A stretch of DNA of 64,000 bases from Lentibacillus cibarius (GCF_005887555.1 NZ_VCIA01000001.1:3286001-3350000); one strand, 5' to 3'. Shown: positions 18,730-27,678, counted from the stretch's first letter. The notes: generated from the sequence alone by a model not told the origin. A program made the numbers and translations.

Positions 18730-18963
18730 ATGCAGACATCGGTTCGCAACTTTCTGGAACAAAATCCGAAGCTTGCTCATTTCGTTCGTTTCAATCCTGA
18801 TTGGTATCGTTACCTGTCACGGAATCCAAATAGTGTCATGGAACTTGAGAGAGCGTCCAAGTCTTTTTATGGAAATACGTTACCGCAGCAAGTAGACAAA
18901 ATCGGCAGCCATATACAAATGGCAAGTATGCTATTGAATGTTGCCGATTTGATGAAGGATTGA
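18730..18963 (+). CDS. ylbE: YlbE-like protein
   Basis: A 77-residue protein with the family motif FVRFNPDWYRYLSRNPNSV. It shares the HP/NPxL-helix look of YlbD and is unknown in function. GAGGTGGG lies just before the ATG. The stop codon TGA (18961-18963) is inside the target-site duplication of the insertion sequence that follows; the coding sequence itself is intact, so the insertion landed exactly at its 3' end. Confidence 0.87.
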   Translation: MQTSVRNFLEQNPKLAHFVRFNPDWYRYLSRNPNSVMELERASKSFYGNTLPQQVDKIGSHIQMASMLLNVADLMKD

Positions 18964-18968
18964 TGCTG
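18960..18968 (+). repeat. Left target-site duplication (9 bp) of the ISLre2-type element
   Basis: TTGATGCTG here is repeated at 20626-20634 on the other side of the element. Confidence 0.8.
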
Positions 18969-19000
18969 GTTAGAGTAAAATGTTTATGGGAGAACATATA

Positions 19001-19048
19001 CCTCATCTTTGGTGTTGAAGTCGGAAGACTTCTACGCCAAAGATGAGG
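19001..19048 (+). other. 48-nt hairpin in the IS leader
   Basis: Arms 19001-19022 and 19027-19048 pair over 22 positions with two differences (one a possible G-U pair) around a GGAA loop. It begins CCTCATCTTTGG and ends CCAAAGATGAGG. It lies inside the element, upstream of the transposase. Confidence 0.8.
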
Positions 19049-19093
19049 CCAGCAAGCGAAGCGCGGTAGTTTAAAGGGTGTTTTACATGAAAA

Positions 19094-19154
19094 AGAGGAC
19101 CTTTTCTTGTATAGTTAAGTCTGCTACAACAACAACTATAGAAAGAGGTCCTCT
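19094..19154 (+). promoter_or_regulatory. Hairpin that buries the transposase ribosome binding site
   Basis: The arm AGAGGACCTTTTCTT...ATAGTT (19094-19116) is complementary to AACTATAGAAAGAGGTCCTCT-type sequence at 19134-19154, which contains the ribosome site AAAGAGG just ahead of the ATG at 19156. Confidence 0.7.
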
Positions 19155-19155
19155 A

Positions 19156-20505
19156 ATGAAAGATATCATATCTGCGCTTACAATGAAAGAATTAGAACAA
19201 ATTACATACCGTGCATTGCAGGAAAGTTTTTCTCAGGTGATGGCACAGACGTTACAGGAAATAGATGAGGCGATTGCTTCAGAAAGGGATAAGCAACGAT
19301 TTTATTTGAAGGATAAAAGAACATTAAAGTTTGAGTCCGTCTTTGGGCAGGTGGAACTGAAAAGAAATTATTATCAAGATAAAGAGACGGGAAAGTATGT
19401 CTATTTATTGGATCAGTATTTAGCTTTTGACGGCACAAAGGGAATGAGTCCGGTGGTGCAAGATTTGGCTATTGAACTGGCTGTAACAGGCGTTTCCTAT
19501 CGACAGGCTGGGAAGGCAATGGAGAAGCTTTTGGGCTACCCTGTCATCAGTCATGAAGGTATACGCCAGCAGCTTTTGAATACGGAGGTTGTGCCGGAAG
19601 AGTCAGTGCCACTCGAACAGGATGTTGTATTCGTGGAGGTGGACGGGCTTTATACGAAAAGCCAAGAGAAAAAGAAAAAAGGCAAGGAAATTAAGATTGC
19701 CAGTGTGCATCAGGGCTGGGAAATGAATGGTAAACGAGCAAAGCTGATAGAGAAGCGACATTTCATTCATGAAGGAAATCTGCCGTTCTGGGAAGAATTT
19801 GAGCAGTATCTAATGGCTACTTACGAGTATGATCCGACCAGGCACCACCTCGTTATTAATGGGGATGGAGCGAAGTGGATCACATCCTGCCGGGATCATT
19901 TCCAGCATAATGCGACCTTTGTCATCGACCGTTTTCATGTTGCCCGGGATGTGCAGCGTTTGTTTCGGGGTCATTCAAGATACCGCTCCATCCGAAAGAA
20001 ACTAGCAAGCTATGACTGGGAAGGTTTCATGGTGGAATTAAACAGTGCGGTGGGTACGCTTGAAAATGAAAAGAAGGAAGAACGGCTGGAAGAGTTAATT
20101 GCCCAGCTTTCCCAATATCCAGAGGCACTGGGAGATTACCGTGAAAAACTAAAAGAGAGGGGCATAGATACAACAGGATTCCGCCCGATGGGGAGTGCAG
20201 AGGGAACGATGAGTGTGTTCGCTAGAAGGCTCAAAAACGGGCGTAGTTGGAGTGATAAAGGGCTTGATAAATTCATCGATATCATGGTTGCCCTCAAAGA
20301 TAATCTGAAGATAAAAACGCTGCAGGGGATACTTGAACAGACGCAGGAATTAATACAGGAAAGCAAAGAAGAAAAGCCGCCTAAACACTTTGTAGAAAAG
20401 CTAAAAGAAAGTGCTGCAGAAGCAACACGCAACAATCTGGGTTATCTGAGGCAGGCTATCGGGAAACCAATTACAGACGCATTAAAAGGATTACGGGGAA
20501 TTTGA
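19156..20505 (+). CDS. ISLre2-family transposase (UPF0236)
   Basis: A 449-residue DDE-type transposase. The start ATG at 19156 gives the family-typical MKDIISALTMKELEQI beginning. An in-frame ATG at 19087, behind AAAGGGTG, would add 23 unlikely residues. Recognisable parts are the N-terminal helical region, KSVFGQ-like VFGQVELKRNYY, the catalytic segment VFVEVDGLYTKSQ (first Asp near residue 170), VINGDGAKWI (second Asp) and FVIDRFHVAR, and the C-terminal GSAEGTMSVFARRLKNGRSW holding the catalytic Glu. All appear intact. It cuts and pastes the surrounding element. Confidence 0.92.
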   Translation: MKDIISALTMKELEQITYRALQESFSQVMAQTLQEIDEAIASERDKQRFYLKDKRTLKFESVFGQVELKRNYYQDKETGKYVYLLDQYLAFDGTKGMSPVVQDLAIELAVTGVSYRQAGKAMEKLLGYPVISHEGIRQQLLNTEVVPEESVPLEQDVVFVEVDGLYTKSQEKKKKGKEIKIASVHQGWEMNGKRAKLIEKRHFIHEGNLPFWEEFEQYLMATYEYDPTRHHLVINGDGAKWITSCRDHFQHNATFVIDRFHVARDVQRLFRGHSRYRSIRKKLASYDWEGFMVELNSAVGTLENEKKEERLEELIAQLSQYPEALGDYREKLKERGIDTTGFRPMGSAEGTMSVFARRLKNGRSWSDKGLDKFIDIMVALKDNLKIKTLQGILEQTQELIQESKEEKPPKHFVEKLKESAAEATRNNLGYLRQAIGKPITDALKGLRGI

Positions 20506-20625
20506 AAAAGTAAAAAAGCACCAACTGATTAAAATGATATAAACATGAAACCGTTACCAAAAGTTGACTAAAACAATACAAAAAAGGGACTTGAAAAAAA
20601 TCTCCCACAAGTACTTGACTCAATC

Positions 20626-20634
20626 TTGATGCTG
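20626..20634 (+). repeat. Right target-site duplication of the ISLre2-type element
   Basis: TTGATGCTG, identical to 18960-18968. The base after it (G) matches too, so the repeat reads as 10 bp. Confidence 0.8.
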
Positions 20635-20688
20635 GCGGCGGTTTTTTTTGCAACCATTCCATGATATGATACAAATGGAGGTGAAAGA

Positions 20689-21120
20689 ATGATAGGAACA
20701 ATGGAGTATGCGGACATACTGGATCACTCCGAACAGCTCAGTGAGATGATTCTACAGTCTGATGTCTTGAAAGCTTATCAACAGGCTCGTAAATCAATGG
20801 AAGAAGATGAAGAAGCACAGCAATTAATAGGTGCGTTTAACGATATAAAAGAACAATATGAAGAAGTCCAGCGTTTTGGGTGGTACCACCCGGATTATAA
20901 AGAAATTATGAAAAAAGTTCGCACTAGCAAACGGGAAATGGACATGAACGACAAAGTTGCGGCATTCAAAGTTGCTGAACGTAATTTACAGAAAATGCTT
21001 GATGAAGTCAGTGAATATATTGCGTTCAGTGTCAGCGATCAGATAAAAGCACCGAAAGATGGTGCCGCGCTGACTGATACCGGATGTGGCCATGGGGGAG
21101 CATGCGGATGTAGCGCCTAG
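20689..21120 (+). CDS. ylbF: YlbF (RicF), Fe-S subunit of the Ric/Y complex
   Basis: A 143-residue helical protein. With RicA (YmcA) and RicT (YaaT) it forms a complex that helps RNase Y mature mRNAs and speeds Spo0A activation, competence and biofilm formation. The body is a two-helix YlbF/YmcA domain (about residues 10-120). The C-terminal tail CGHGGACGCSA has the cysteine cluster that binds a [4Fe-4S] centre in this family. The ATG has GGAGGTG upstream. Upstream of it now stands an insertion sequence rather than ylbE, which may change its transcription. Confidence 0.93.
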   Translation: MIGTMEYADILDHSEQLSEMILQSDVLKAYQQARKSMEEDEEAQQLIGAFNDIKEQYEEVQRFGWYHPDYKEIMKKVRTSKREMDMNDKVAAFKVAERNLQKMLDEVSEYIAFSVSDQIKAPKDGAALTDTGCGHGGACGCSA

Positions 21121-21183
21121 ATTGAAGCCTTGGCCGCATTCTGGTAAACTTATCTGTAAACAAGATGTTAGTGAGGATGCAAT

Positions 21184-21459
21184 ATGAGAACGAAACGCCA
21201 AGGACTTATAGTCTGGTTCAAGCATATGAAAAATATTAGGCATATCAAACGGTACGGGCATCTAATTTACACGTCTAAGAATTTGAAGTATGCCGTGCTT
21301 TATGTTGATCAGGATACACTTGAACGTACGGAAGCCAAATTGCTAAAGCTCCCGTTTGTTTCAAAGGTGGAGCGGTCGCAAAAGCCGTTTATACCGACCA
21401 ACTTTGACAATGCAAAACCTGACAAAGCGAAACAATATGACTATAAAATGGGTATCTAA
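21184..21459 (+). CDS. ylbG: YlbG family protein (DUF2129)
   Basis: A 91-residue basic cytoplasmic protein of the YlbG/DUF2129 family. It carries the typical RQGLIVWFKHMKNIRHIKRYG start, YVDQDTLE and LPFVSKVERSQKP segments. Function is not known; it is almost always next to ylbF. Start ATG at 21184, 63 bp after ylbF. A terminator follows directly. Confidence 0.9.
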   Translation: MRTKRQGLIVWFKHMKNIRHIKRYGHLIYTSKNLKYAVLYVDQDTLERTEAKLLKLPFVSKVERSQKPFIPTNFDNAKPDKAKQYDYKMGI

Positions 21460-21460
21460 C

Positions 21461-21501
21461 CTTTGCGGACATACATAATGACGTCCGCAAAGGTTTTTTC
21501 T
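21461..21501 (+). terminator. Terminator after ylbG
   Basis: Stem ACCTTTGCGGAC / GTCCGCAAAGGT around an ATACATAATGAC loop, then TTTTTT. Confidence 0.9.
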
Positions 21502-21529
21502 ATTGATTAAGTTTAAAATATCAAAAAGA

Positions 21530-21566
21530 AAAACCTGCAGAAATAACTCTGCAGGTCCTTTTGTTT
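21530..21566 (-). terminator. Second hairpin, terminator-like on the minus strand
   Basis: Stem ACCTGCAG / CTGCAGGT. On the minus strand it is followed by TTTTTCTTTTT. Its source gene is unclear. Confidence 0.5.
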
Positions 21567-21820
21567 TCGTATTGGAAAACAAAAAGGCAAAGGGAGAGGA
21601 GAAACCGGAGGAAGAACTTATGGGGAAGTGTAAGTCTTCTCCGAGTTTTTGAAACAGCCAAGCAATTTTGTGCTGCTTCACTACGATAGTATAACCATCA
21701 TTATTTTTTATATACATAAACAAGCAATTTTTTGCTGAAGTAACTTTTTAAAAGGAAGTTTGGCTTCTGGTCTTGCGCTTTTAATCGGTTGCGATTATTA
21801 TGATTTATTGAGGTGGTTAT
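21567..21820. other. ylbG-rsmD spacer without a sure gene
   Basis: The whole gap from ylbG to rsmD is 361 bp. Besides the two hairpins, a minus-strand frame could encode a short peptide starting near 21677 (VKQHKIAWLFQK...), with no clear ribosome site and no stop before the hairpin. I see no firm gene here. Confidence 0.4.
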
Positions 21821-22381
21821 ATGCGAGTTGTCTCAGGTTTACATAGAGGGCGGCAGTTAAAATCGGTACCTGGTAAAATAGCCAGGCCCACTACTGATAA
21901 AGTGAAAGAAGCGATATTTCAGGTGCTTGGACCTTACTTTCGTCAAGGTGCCTGTCTCGATTTGTTTGCCGGAAGCGGAGCGCTGGGTATTGAGGCGTTA
22001 AGCAGAGGTATGGAGAAGGCAATCTTTGTTGATAAACACCCGAAAGCGATACATACTATTAATGAAAATATCCGGATGCTGCAGCTGGAGAATAATGTTG
22101 AAATATTCAAGTCAGATGCCTTCAATGCTTTGAATGGTGCGGCCAAAAGAGGACTTCAATTTGATTTAATACTGCTTGATCCCCCTTACTATAAAGTGAA
22201 TTATGCGAAATTGCTTGGTAAAGTGACTGAATTGGACTTGCTTCATGACGATGGTATGATTTTCTGTGAACATGATGCTACTGAAGATATGGCGATGACT
22301 GATGAACGTTATGAAGTACTGAAACGAAAATTGTATGGTGAAACAACTGGTATAACTATCTATAAAAAGAAGCGGGAATAA
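21821..22381 (+). CDS. rsmD: 16S rRNA (guanine966-N2)-methyltransferase RsmD
   Basis: A 186-residue Rossmann-fold methyltransferase acting on G966 of 16S rRNA. It shows the basic N-terminal RVVSGLHRGRQL, the PTTDKVKEAIF segment, the SAM-binding loop LDLFAGSGALGIEALSRG (about residues 46-63) and the catalytic LLDPPYY. Start ATG behind GAGGTGG. It is 17 bp upstream of coaD, the usual pairing. Confidence 0.96.
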   Translation: MRVVSGLHRGRQLKSVPGKIARPTTDKVKEAIFQVLGPYFRQGACLDLFAGSGALGIEALSRGMEKAIFVDKHPKAIHTINENIRMLQLENNVEIFKSDAFNALNGAAKRGLQFDLILLDPPYYKVNYAKLLGKVTELDLLHDDGMIFCEHDATEDMAMTDERYEVLKRKLYGETTGITIYKKKRE

Positions 22382-22395
22382 ATGAGGGGGCATGA

Positions 22396-22883
<488 letters not shown>

Positions 22884-22962
22884 CGAACAAAGGCGCAAGC
22901 GCCGGGCTGGCTTACCTTGCAAGTAAAAGTTATATCGCTAAACTTTATACTTTCTTAGCTCT

Positions 22963-22998
22963 TAAAAAAGATGTTGCGACATGCAACATCTTTTTTAG
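22963..22998. terminator. Bidirectional terminator between coaD and ylbJ
   Basis: Stem AAAAAAGATGTTGC / GCAACATCTTTTTT with a GACAT loop; suits both converging genes. Confidence 0.88.
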
Positions 22999-24209
22999 CT
23001 ATTACGCCAGCGTTTCACCAAGATAAGAAAAGCAATAAACAGGAAACTGAATGTGATGATTGGTCCAATTTCAGCGAACAAATACAAAAATTGCATCCAC
23101 GTTTCTTCTTGCGGTCCGCTAGAAACAGGGACCCCCTTAAAATCAAATGATGTTCTGTTCAAATATAATGGTGTATAGAAGACGCCTGTGAGCACCGCTG
23201 CAAACAGCCCGTGCAGAATCCGGGCAAAGAAATACGGGGCAAACCGAATATCTGACGGTGCGATGATACTAGCAACTTGTGCCTGAACAGAAAGTCCGTT
23301 AAAACCTAAAATAAAACTGACAACAATAATCTTTTCCAACAGATTAGCTGCATCACTTTGCGAGATTAGGTTTGTGCCCAATGTGATTTCAAACAGACCG
23401 GATAACATGGGTAGCGCGAGTTCGACCGGTATCGAAGCGATTTTTAGCAAATATTGGAATAACACAGAAACCGCCTGTGAGATTCCGACAATATACAACA
23501 GTTTTGTGAATACGGAAAACAGGATAATGAAACCGCCGACCATGACAAGCGTCTGAATTGAATTTAGTACGGCATCTCCGACTATTTTTCCGAACGGGCG
23601 TGGATCATTCATTCTTGTGCGATGCATTTCTCGAAAAGCTCGGATAATCGATACACTTTGTTTTTCTTTAGCCAACGTAACTGTTTGTTTTTCTTCCTTT
23701 CTTCCATAAAAACGCATGCAAACCCCGACAAGCGCATTACCTAAATAATGGGCTGCTGCCAAGACAATCCCCAATTTCACATCATAGAAAAAACCCACTG
23801 ATACAGCGCCAAAAATGAAAAGCGGACTAGAAGCATTTGTAAATGATACGAGCCGTTCAGCCTGTATCTGTGTTAGCTGATTTTGTTCCCGAAGCCGCGC
23901 TGTGATTTTTGCACCTGTCGGATAACCACTGGCCATACCCATTGCCCAAGCAAAACTGCCGGCCCCTGGTACGTTAAATAAAGGGCGCATGATTGGCTCA
24001 CATAGTACACCGATGAATTTAACAAAGCCAAAGCCAATCAATAGTTCAGCCGTAATAAAAAAGGGCAATAAAGATGGAAAAACAATTTCCCACCACATAT
24101 TCAGTCCCCGTATGCTTGCTTCAAGAGACTGATCGGGGTACTTTATTAAGGAGATGGCAATAAAAGCGGTGATACCTGTCAATGCAATTGTTTTTATTTG
24201 CTGTTTCAA
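22995..24209 (-). CDS. ylbJ: Sporulation integral membrane protein YlbJ
   Basis: A 404-residue membrane protein with about eight helices. It has the two gate-like repeats of the SpoIIM/nucleoside-transporter-gate fold: LNMWWEIVFPSLLPFFI near the start and the GLFEITLGTNLIS segment. The MGMASGYPTGAKI motif near residue 94 is conserved in YlbJ. In B. subtilis it is a mother-cell sporulation protein. The ATG at 24209 is preceded on the minus strand by TAGGAGGCC. The patatin-like ylbK, normally next to it, is absent. Confidence 0.92.
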   Translation of the reverse strand: MKQQIKTIALTGITAFIAISLIKYPDQSLEASIRGLNMWWEIVFPSLLPFFITAELLIGFGFVKFIGVLCEPIMRPLFNVPGAGSFAWAMGMASGYPTGAKITARLREQNQLTQIQAERLVSFTNASSPLFIFGAVSVGFFYDVKLGIVLAAAHYLGNALVGVCMRFYGRKEEKQTVTLAKEKQSVSIIRAFREMHRTRMNDPRPFGKIVGDAVLNSIQTLVMVGGFIILFSVFTKLLYIVGISQAVSVLFQYLLKIASIPVELALPMLSGLFEITLGTNLISQSDAANLLEKIIVVSFILGFNGLSVQAQVASIIAPSDIRFAPYFFARILHGLFAAVLTGVFYTPLYLNRTSFDFKGVPVSSGPQEETWMQFLYLFAEIGPIITFSFLFIAFLILVKRWRNS

Positions 24210-24419
24210 TGTCCGGCCTCCTAAGAACGAGCTAATCCTGTACTTCTTTTCCTGATAGTAGTAGAATAATCCTAGCTTATTTTATAGTGCGTTAATTGTA
24301 GGTTATTAAATGAATGTACAAGTCTATATCAATATACGCACATACAGCCCATTTTTATGACATACACTTTTGAATACACTCCAAAAGAGTTACCGGTGGA
24401 AGGTGAAAGGAGTTTTACG

Positions 24420-25451
24420 GTGCAATTTACAAAAAGACATATTATCACCATGATTGCCGTGATGGCTATTGCTTTATTTATTTCGATTTATAAATTACCT
24501 TATTATGTTTATAAGCCTGGCGGTGCTGATGCACTCAATTCGATTGTTCAAGTCGAAAATGGCCATAAAAGTGAGGGGGACATGCACCTGGTCACAATTC
24601 GTGGAGGCCAGGCAACACCGATACAGTATTTATTGGCAAAAATTCTTCCGCATCAAGAAGTCCTTCCACTTCGGAATATAAGGCCGGAAGGGGTATCAGA
24701 AGATGAATACTTCCATGCACAGCTGAAAATGATGGAAAGTTCTCAAGAAAAAGCAATCGTTGTAGCTTATGAAGCGGCAAATGAGGAGATTAATATTACT
24801 TATAACGGGGTGTATGTCGTTTCTGTAGACGAAAAAATGCCTGCTAGTGATGTGCTAAAACCCGGGGATCGTATAACAGGAATTAACGGCCACCCAATTG
24901 AGAAAGCAAATGATTTAATTGACTATGTCGGTTCCAAACAAGCAGGTGAAATAATAACCGTTGATGTTGAGCGTGATGATCGCAAGCTAACAAAGAAAAT
25001 CCCGTTGAAAAACTTCCCTGAAAATGATAATAAGCCCGGCATCGGTATCAAGCTTGTAACAGACAGGGCCGTGCAAGTTAATCCAGACGTTAATTTTTCC
25101 AGCGGGAAGATTGGTGGTCCAAGTGCCGGATTGATGTTTTCATTGGAAATATATGATCAGTTGACTGAAACCGATATTACGCAAGGTTACCAAGTTGCTG
25201 GAACCGGGGAAATTGATTATCAGGGGAACGTATTACCTATTGGCGGCATTAAGAAAAAGGTCGTTGCTGCAGATGAGGAAGGGTGCGATATTTTCTTTGC
25301 CCCGAATGAGAACGGCGCGACTGATTCAAACTATGAAAGAGCTGTAGCGTCGGCTGAGGAAATTAATTCTGACATGAAAGTTGTTCCTGTTGATACATTT
25401 TCAGAAGCATTGGAGTATCTAAAGCAACTTCAGTCTACGGAGGAAGGGTAA
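24420..25451 (+). CDS. ylbL: YlbL, membrane-anchored PDZ/Lon-like protease
   Basis: A 343-residue protein. The GTG at 24420 has AAAGGAG eight bases upstream and gives the usual family length; the longer frame from 24357 lacks a ribosome site. One N-terminal membrane helix (about 8-27) is followed by an extracytoplasmic PDZ domain (about 120-205) with the GDRITGINGHPI loop. A Lon-type protease domain (about 225-335) has the Ser in GGPSAGLMFSLE and the Lys in LPIGGIKKK, forming a Ser-Lys dyad. Relatives include SepM of streptococci. A B. subtilis role in DNA-damage checkpoint recovery (cleaving the division inhibitor YneA) is known for this family. Confidence 0.93.
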   Translation: MQFTKRHIITMIAVMAIALFISIYKLPYYVYKPGGADALNSIVQVENGHKSEGDMHLVTIRGGQATPIQYLLAKILPHQEVLPLRNIRPEGVSEDEYFHAQLKMMESSQEKAIVVAYEAANEEINITYNGVYVVSVDEKMPASDVLKPGDRITGINGHPIEKANDLIDYVGSKQAGEIITVDVERDDRKLTKKIPLKNFPENDNKPGIGIKLVTDRAVQVNPDVNFSSGKIGGPSAGLMFSLEIYDQLTETDITQGYQVAGTGEIDYQGNVLPIGGIKKKVVAADEEGCDIFFAPNENGATDSNYERAVASAEEINSDMKVVPVDTFSEALEYLKQLQSTEEG

Positions 25452-25455
25452 TAAG

Positions 25456-25484
25456 CAGGGGGACCACGGTTCACAGTGGTCCTC
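25456..25484 (+). terminator. Hairpin after ylbL, weak terminator
   Basis: Stem GGGGACCAC / GTGGTCCTC with an 8-base loop, without a T-run. Confidence 0.45.
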
Positions 25485-25509
25485 TAACTAATGTATGAAG
25501 GTCGTTTAT

Positions 25510-26724
25510 TCAATCTATCATAATTGGCGGCTGTAATTCCTGTTTGCGAAGCTTCTCCCGTTTGTCAGCAGGAAGCATGCTGTAATACGCGTTGCTTGCT
25601 TTTTCTTCAATGAATAAAAGCGGGTTTATATGATGGCTTAGTTTAGAAACAAGTGGGACATTCATTTCTTTTTTCTGTGCATTCAAATAGGTTTGTCCAT
25701 TTCTAGTCATGCCGAGCAGTCGGACGTAAGGGACTGTCGTTGTATTTTTTAGCTGATACATGTCTGTTTTAGTTGTGTTGGTCAAAATATGGGCAAACAT
25801 ACGTTGTAACCTTGTCCACGTGTAGCGTTTTGTTTTGATTCGTTGCATCCATTCATAAAACGAGGTCACGCCCCGTGCTGTCTTTTTAATGCGGTATTCC
25901 AACCCTTCATCAACACCGTGAATGGCAGCCAGCTCTTCTGTAGTCATTGTCATAACACGATAATGGATAAGATGGAAATAGCCTTCCCAAGCGTGCCAAC
26001 AGCCAGCTTGCCATTTATATTCATGAAGTTGACGGATAGTCGCATTGGGCATGGTTGCAGCAACGTCCTCTGAGATGTCATGATCAGCCAGCAATTTGCT
26101 GCGTATGCTGGTAGCACTGGCAATTGGCCCGGTTATTTCCTCGTCATGATAGTTGCTCTTTTTCCGCTTAATCGCCAGGGGTGTAATAGGCAAATGCGCA
26201 TCCATGATTGTTTGGACATAACTAAACCCAAGAATGTTGTTCGGTTGTGATAGGTCCATTTCTTCCGTTGTCAGACCGATTTTCTGATATGCAAGTCTGC
26301 TCGCTTCCGGAAAGGCTATCCCTTGCTTAAGATAGTCTTGCAACAATTCACGATAGAAGGGTTCGTTTTGCCTGAAAACGTCATACCCTTCCATGAAGTG
26401 CTGTGTATTACCGGATTCACTGCCAAAACAAATACTTGACACACCGCTTTCATGCAGTGTGCGGACAGCCCCTTCAGCAAACAGATCACTGCTTTGAACG
26501 GCGTATAAATAAGGAAGTTCCAAAACGATATCCACCCCTTCAAGCAAAGCAGCCTTTGTCCGGTGGAATTTATCGATGATTGCTGGTTCGCCGCGCTGGA
26601 GGAATGATCCGCTCATAACGGCAATTAGGCAATCCGCATTAGATGCATCTCTGGATTGTCGAACGTGATAGACGTGTCCGTTGTGGAACGGATTATATTC
26701 AACGATTAGTCCACAAGCTTTCAT
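25510..26724 (-). CDS. tmcAL: tRNA(Met) cytidine acetate ligase TmcAL
   Basis: A 404-residue nucleotidyltransferase-fold enzyme (B. subtilis YlbM). It activates acetate with ATP and acetylates the wobble cytidine of elongator tRNA-Met. The N-terminus has LIVEYNPFHNGHVYH with the HxGH-type motif (residues about 7-21), followed by VMSGSFLQRGEPAI and FGSESG. The C-terminal half is the helical RNA-binding part. The ATG at 26724 is a minus-strand start facing ylbN. Confidence 0.94.
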   Translation of the reverse strand: MKACGLIVEYNPFHNGHVYHVRQSRDASNADCLIAVMSGSFLQRGEPAIIDKFHRTKAALLEGVDIVLELPYLYAVQSSDLFAEGAVRTLHESGVSSICFGSESGNTQHFMEGYDVFRQNEPFYRELLQDYLKQGIAFPEASRLAYQKIGLTTEEMDLSQPNNILGFSYVQTIMDAHLPITPLAIKRKKSNYHDEEITGPIASATSIRSKLLADHDISEDVAATMPNATIRQLHEYKWQAGCWHAWEGYFHLIHYRVMTMTTEELAAIHGVDEGLEYRIKKTARGVTSFYEWMQRIKTKRYTWTRLQRMFAHILTNTTKTDMYQLKNTTTVPYVRLLGMTRNGQTYLNAQKKEMNVPLVSKLSHHINPLLFIEEKASNAYYSMLPADKREKLRKQELQPPIMID

Positions 26725-26908
26725 ATACGCTAACCCCCTAGCAATAGACTAGGTTACATTTTAGCAGAAAATAAGATCTGCTGCATGGCTGGGTGAGTTG
26801 AAAATGACAAATCAGGGTATATTGTAAATAGAGATACTGACAAGAAAATATGTTGACAAAAGATCATTTTCCTTTTAAAATTACTCTTGTTGCCTAGAGG
26901 TGATAACA

Positions 26909-27436
26909 ATGAAAATTCCAATAGCGCATATTAAGAAAAACGCTGACAATGTCCCTTTCAAATTTGATGAGCAAGTAGATGTCTCTGAATTGGAAACAAT
27001 GAACAATGATATACGTGAAATTAATTCCGTTCATGTTTACGGTACGGCAGATGATCAAGGGAACGACATTATCTTTTCGTTCAGCATTGATGGGGAAATG
27101 GTGTTGCCATGTGCCCGTACACTTGCAGATGTTCCTTATCCATTTGCGATTAATGCACTTGAGATATTCTCAGAGTCGCCGTATGATATTGATGATGAAG
27201 ACAATGACATTCACCCGATTGAAGGGGAAGTACTTGACTTAACTCCGCTCATCAAAGAAAATATTTTATTGGAAGTGCCATACCGGGTTTTCTCAGATGA
27301 TGAAGAAGTGATTAGCCAAGCCTCGTTTGAAGGGGAAGGTTGGGAATTCATCTCCGAGGGAAAGCGGGAGAAAAAGACGGATCCACGCATGAAAAAGCTG
27401 GAATCTTTACTTAAAGATAAGGATAAAGAAGAATAG
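26909..27436 (+). CDS. ylbN: YlbN (DUF177/YceD family)
   Basis: A 175-residue acidic protein of the DUF177/YceD family, which almost always precedes rpmF and is linked to 23S rRNA accumulation in plants and E. coli. Conserved parts are GEMVLPCARTL near residue 68 and the C-terminal DPRMKKLESLL. The ATG at 26909 has AGAGGTG at good distance; a GTG three codons upstream lies in that site. It is 44 bp from rpmF and cotranscribed. Confidence 0.92.
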   Translation: MKIPIAHIKKNADNVPFKFDEQVDVSELETMNNDIREINSVHVYGTADDQGNDIIFSFSIDGEMVLPCARTLADVPYPFAINALEIFSESPYDIDDEDNDIHPIEGEVLDLTPLIKENILLEVPYRVFSDDEEVISQASFEGEGWEFISEGKREKKTDPRMKKLESLLKDKDKEE

Positions 27437-27480
27437 GACTATCTATCATATTTGTTTAACAATCGAAGGAGGTGTAAGTC

Positions 27481-27657
27481 ATGGCAGTACCAAAGCGAAA
27501 AACTTCTAAAAAGGTAAAAAACCAACGCCGCACGCATAAAAAATTGCATGTGCCTGGCATGGTGGAATGCCCAAATTGTGGTGAACTAACAAAATCGCAC
27601 CATGTATGTAAATCATGTGGGCATTATGACGGCAAAGAAGTAGTGGCAAATGACTAA
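27481..27657 (+). CDS. rpmF: Ribosomal protein L32, zinc-binding form
   Basis: A 58-residue basic protein starting [19 protein letters not shown], the invariant L32 beginning. It carries two CxxC pairs (CPNCG and CKSCG), so it is the zinc-containing form. AAGGAGGTG lies 7 bases before the ATG. It sits in the large ribosomal subunit near the peptidyl-transferase exit. A terminator follows. Confidence 0.98.
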   Translation: MAVPKRKTSKKVKNQRRTHKKLHVPGMVECPNCGELTKSHHVCKSCGHYDGKEVVAND

Positions 27658-27678
27658 TCGGAACTGATAGCTATACCG

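Larger units (their letters stand above)
18969..20625 (+). mobile_element. Complete ISLre2-family insertion sequence
   Basis: A 1657-bp element with one transposase gene. Its ends form imperfect inverted repeats of about 25 bp: the left end GTTAGAGT...TGGGAGA and the right end, read on the minus strand, GATTGAGT...TGGGAGA, with about two thirds of positions identical. Both ends are flanked by the 9-bp direct repeat TTGATGCTG, the duplication length known for ISLre2. The leader between the left end and the transposase holds two strong hairpins. The transposase frame is open throughout, so the element may be active. It separates ylbE from ylbF, which are normally adjacent. Confidence 0.85.
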
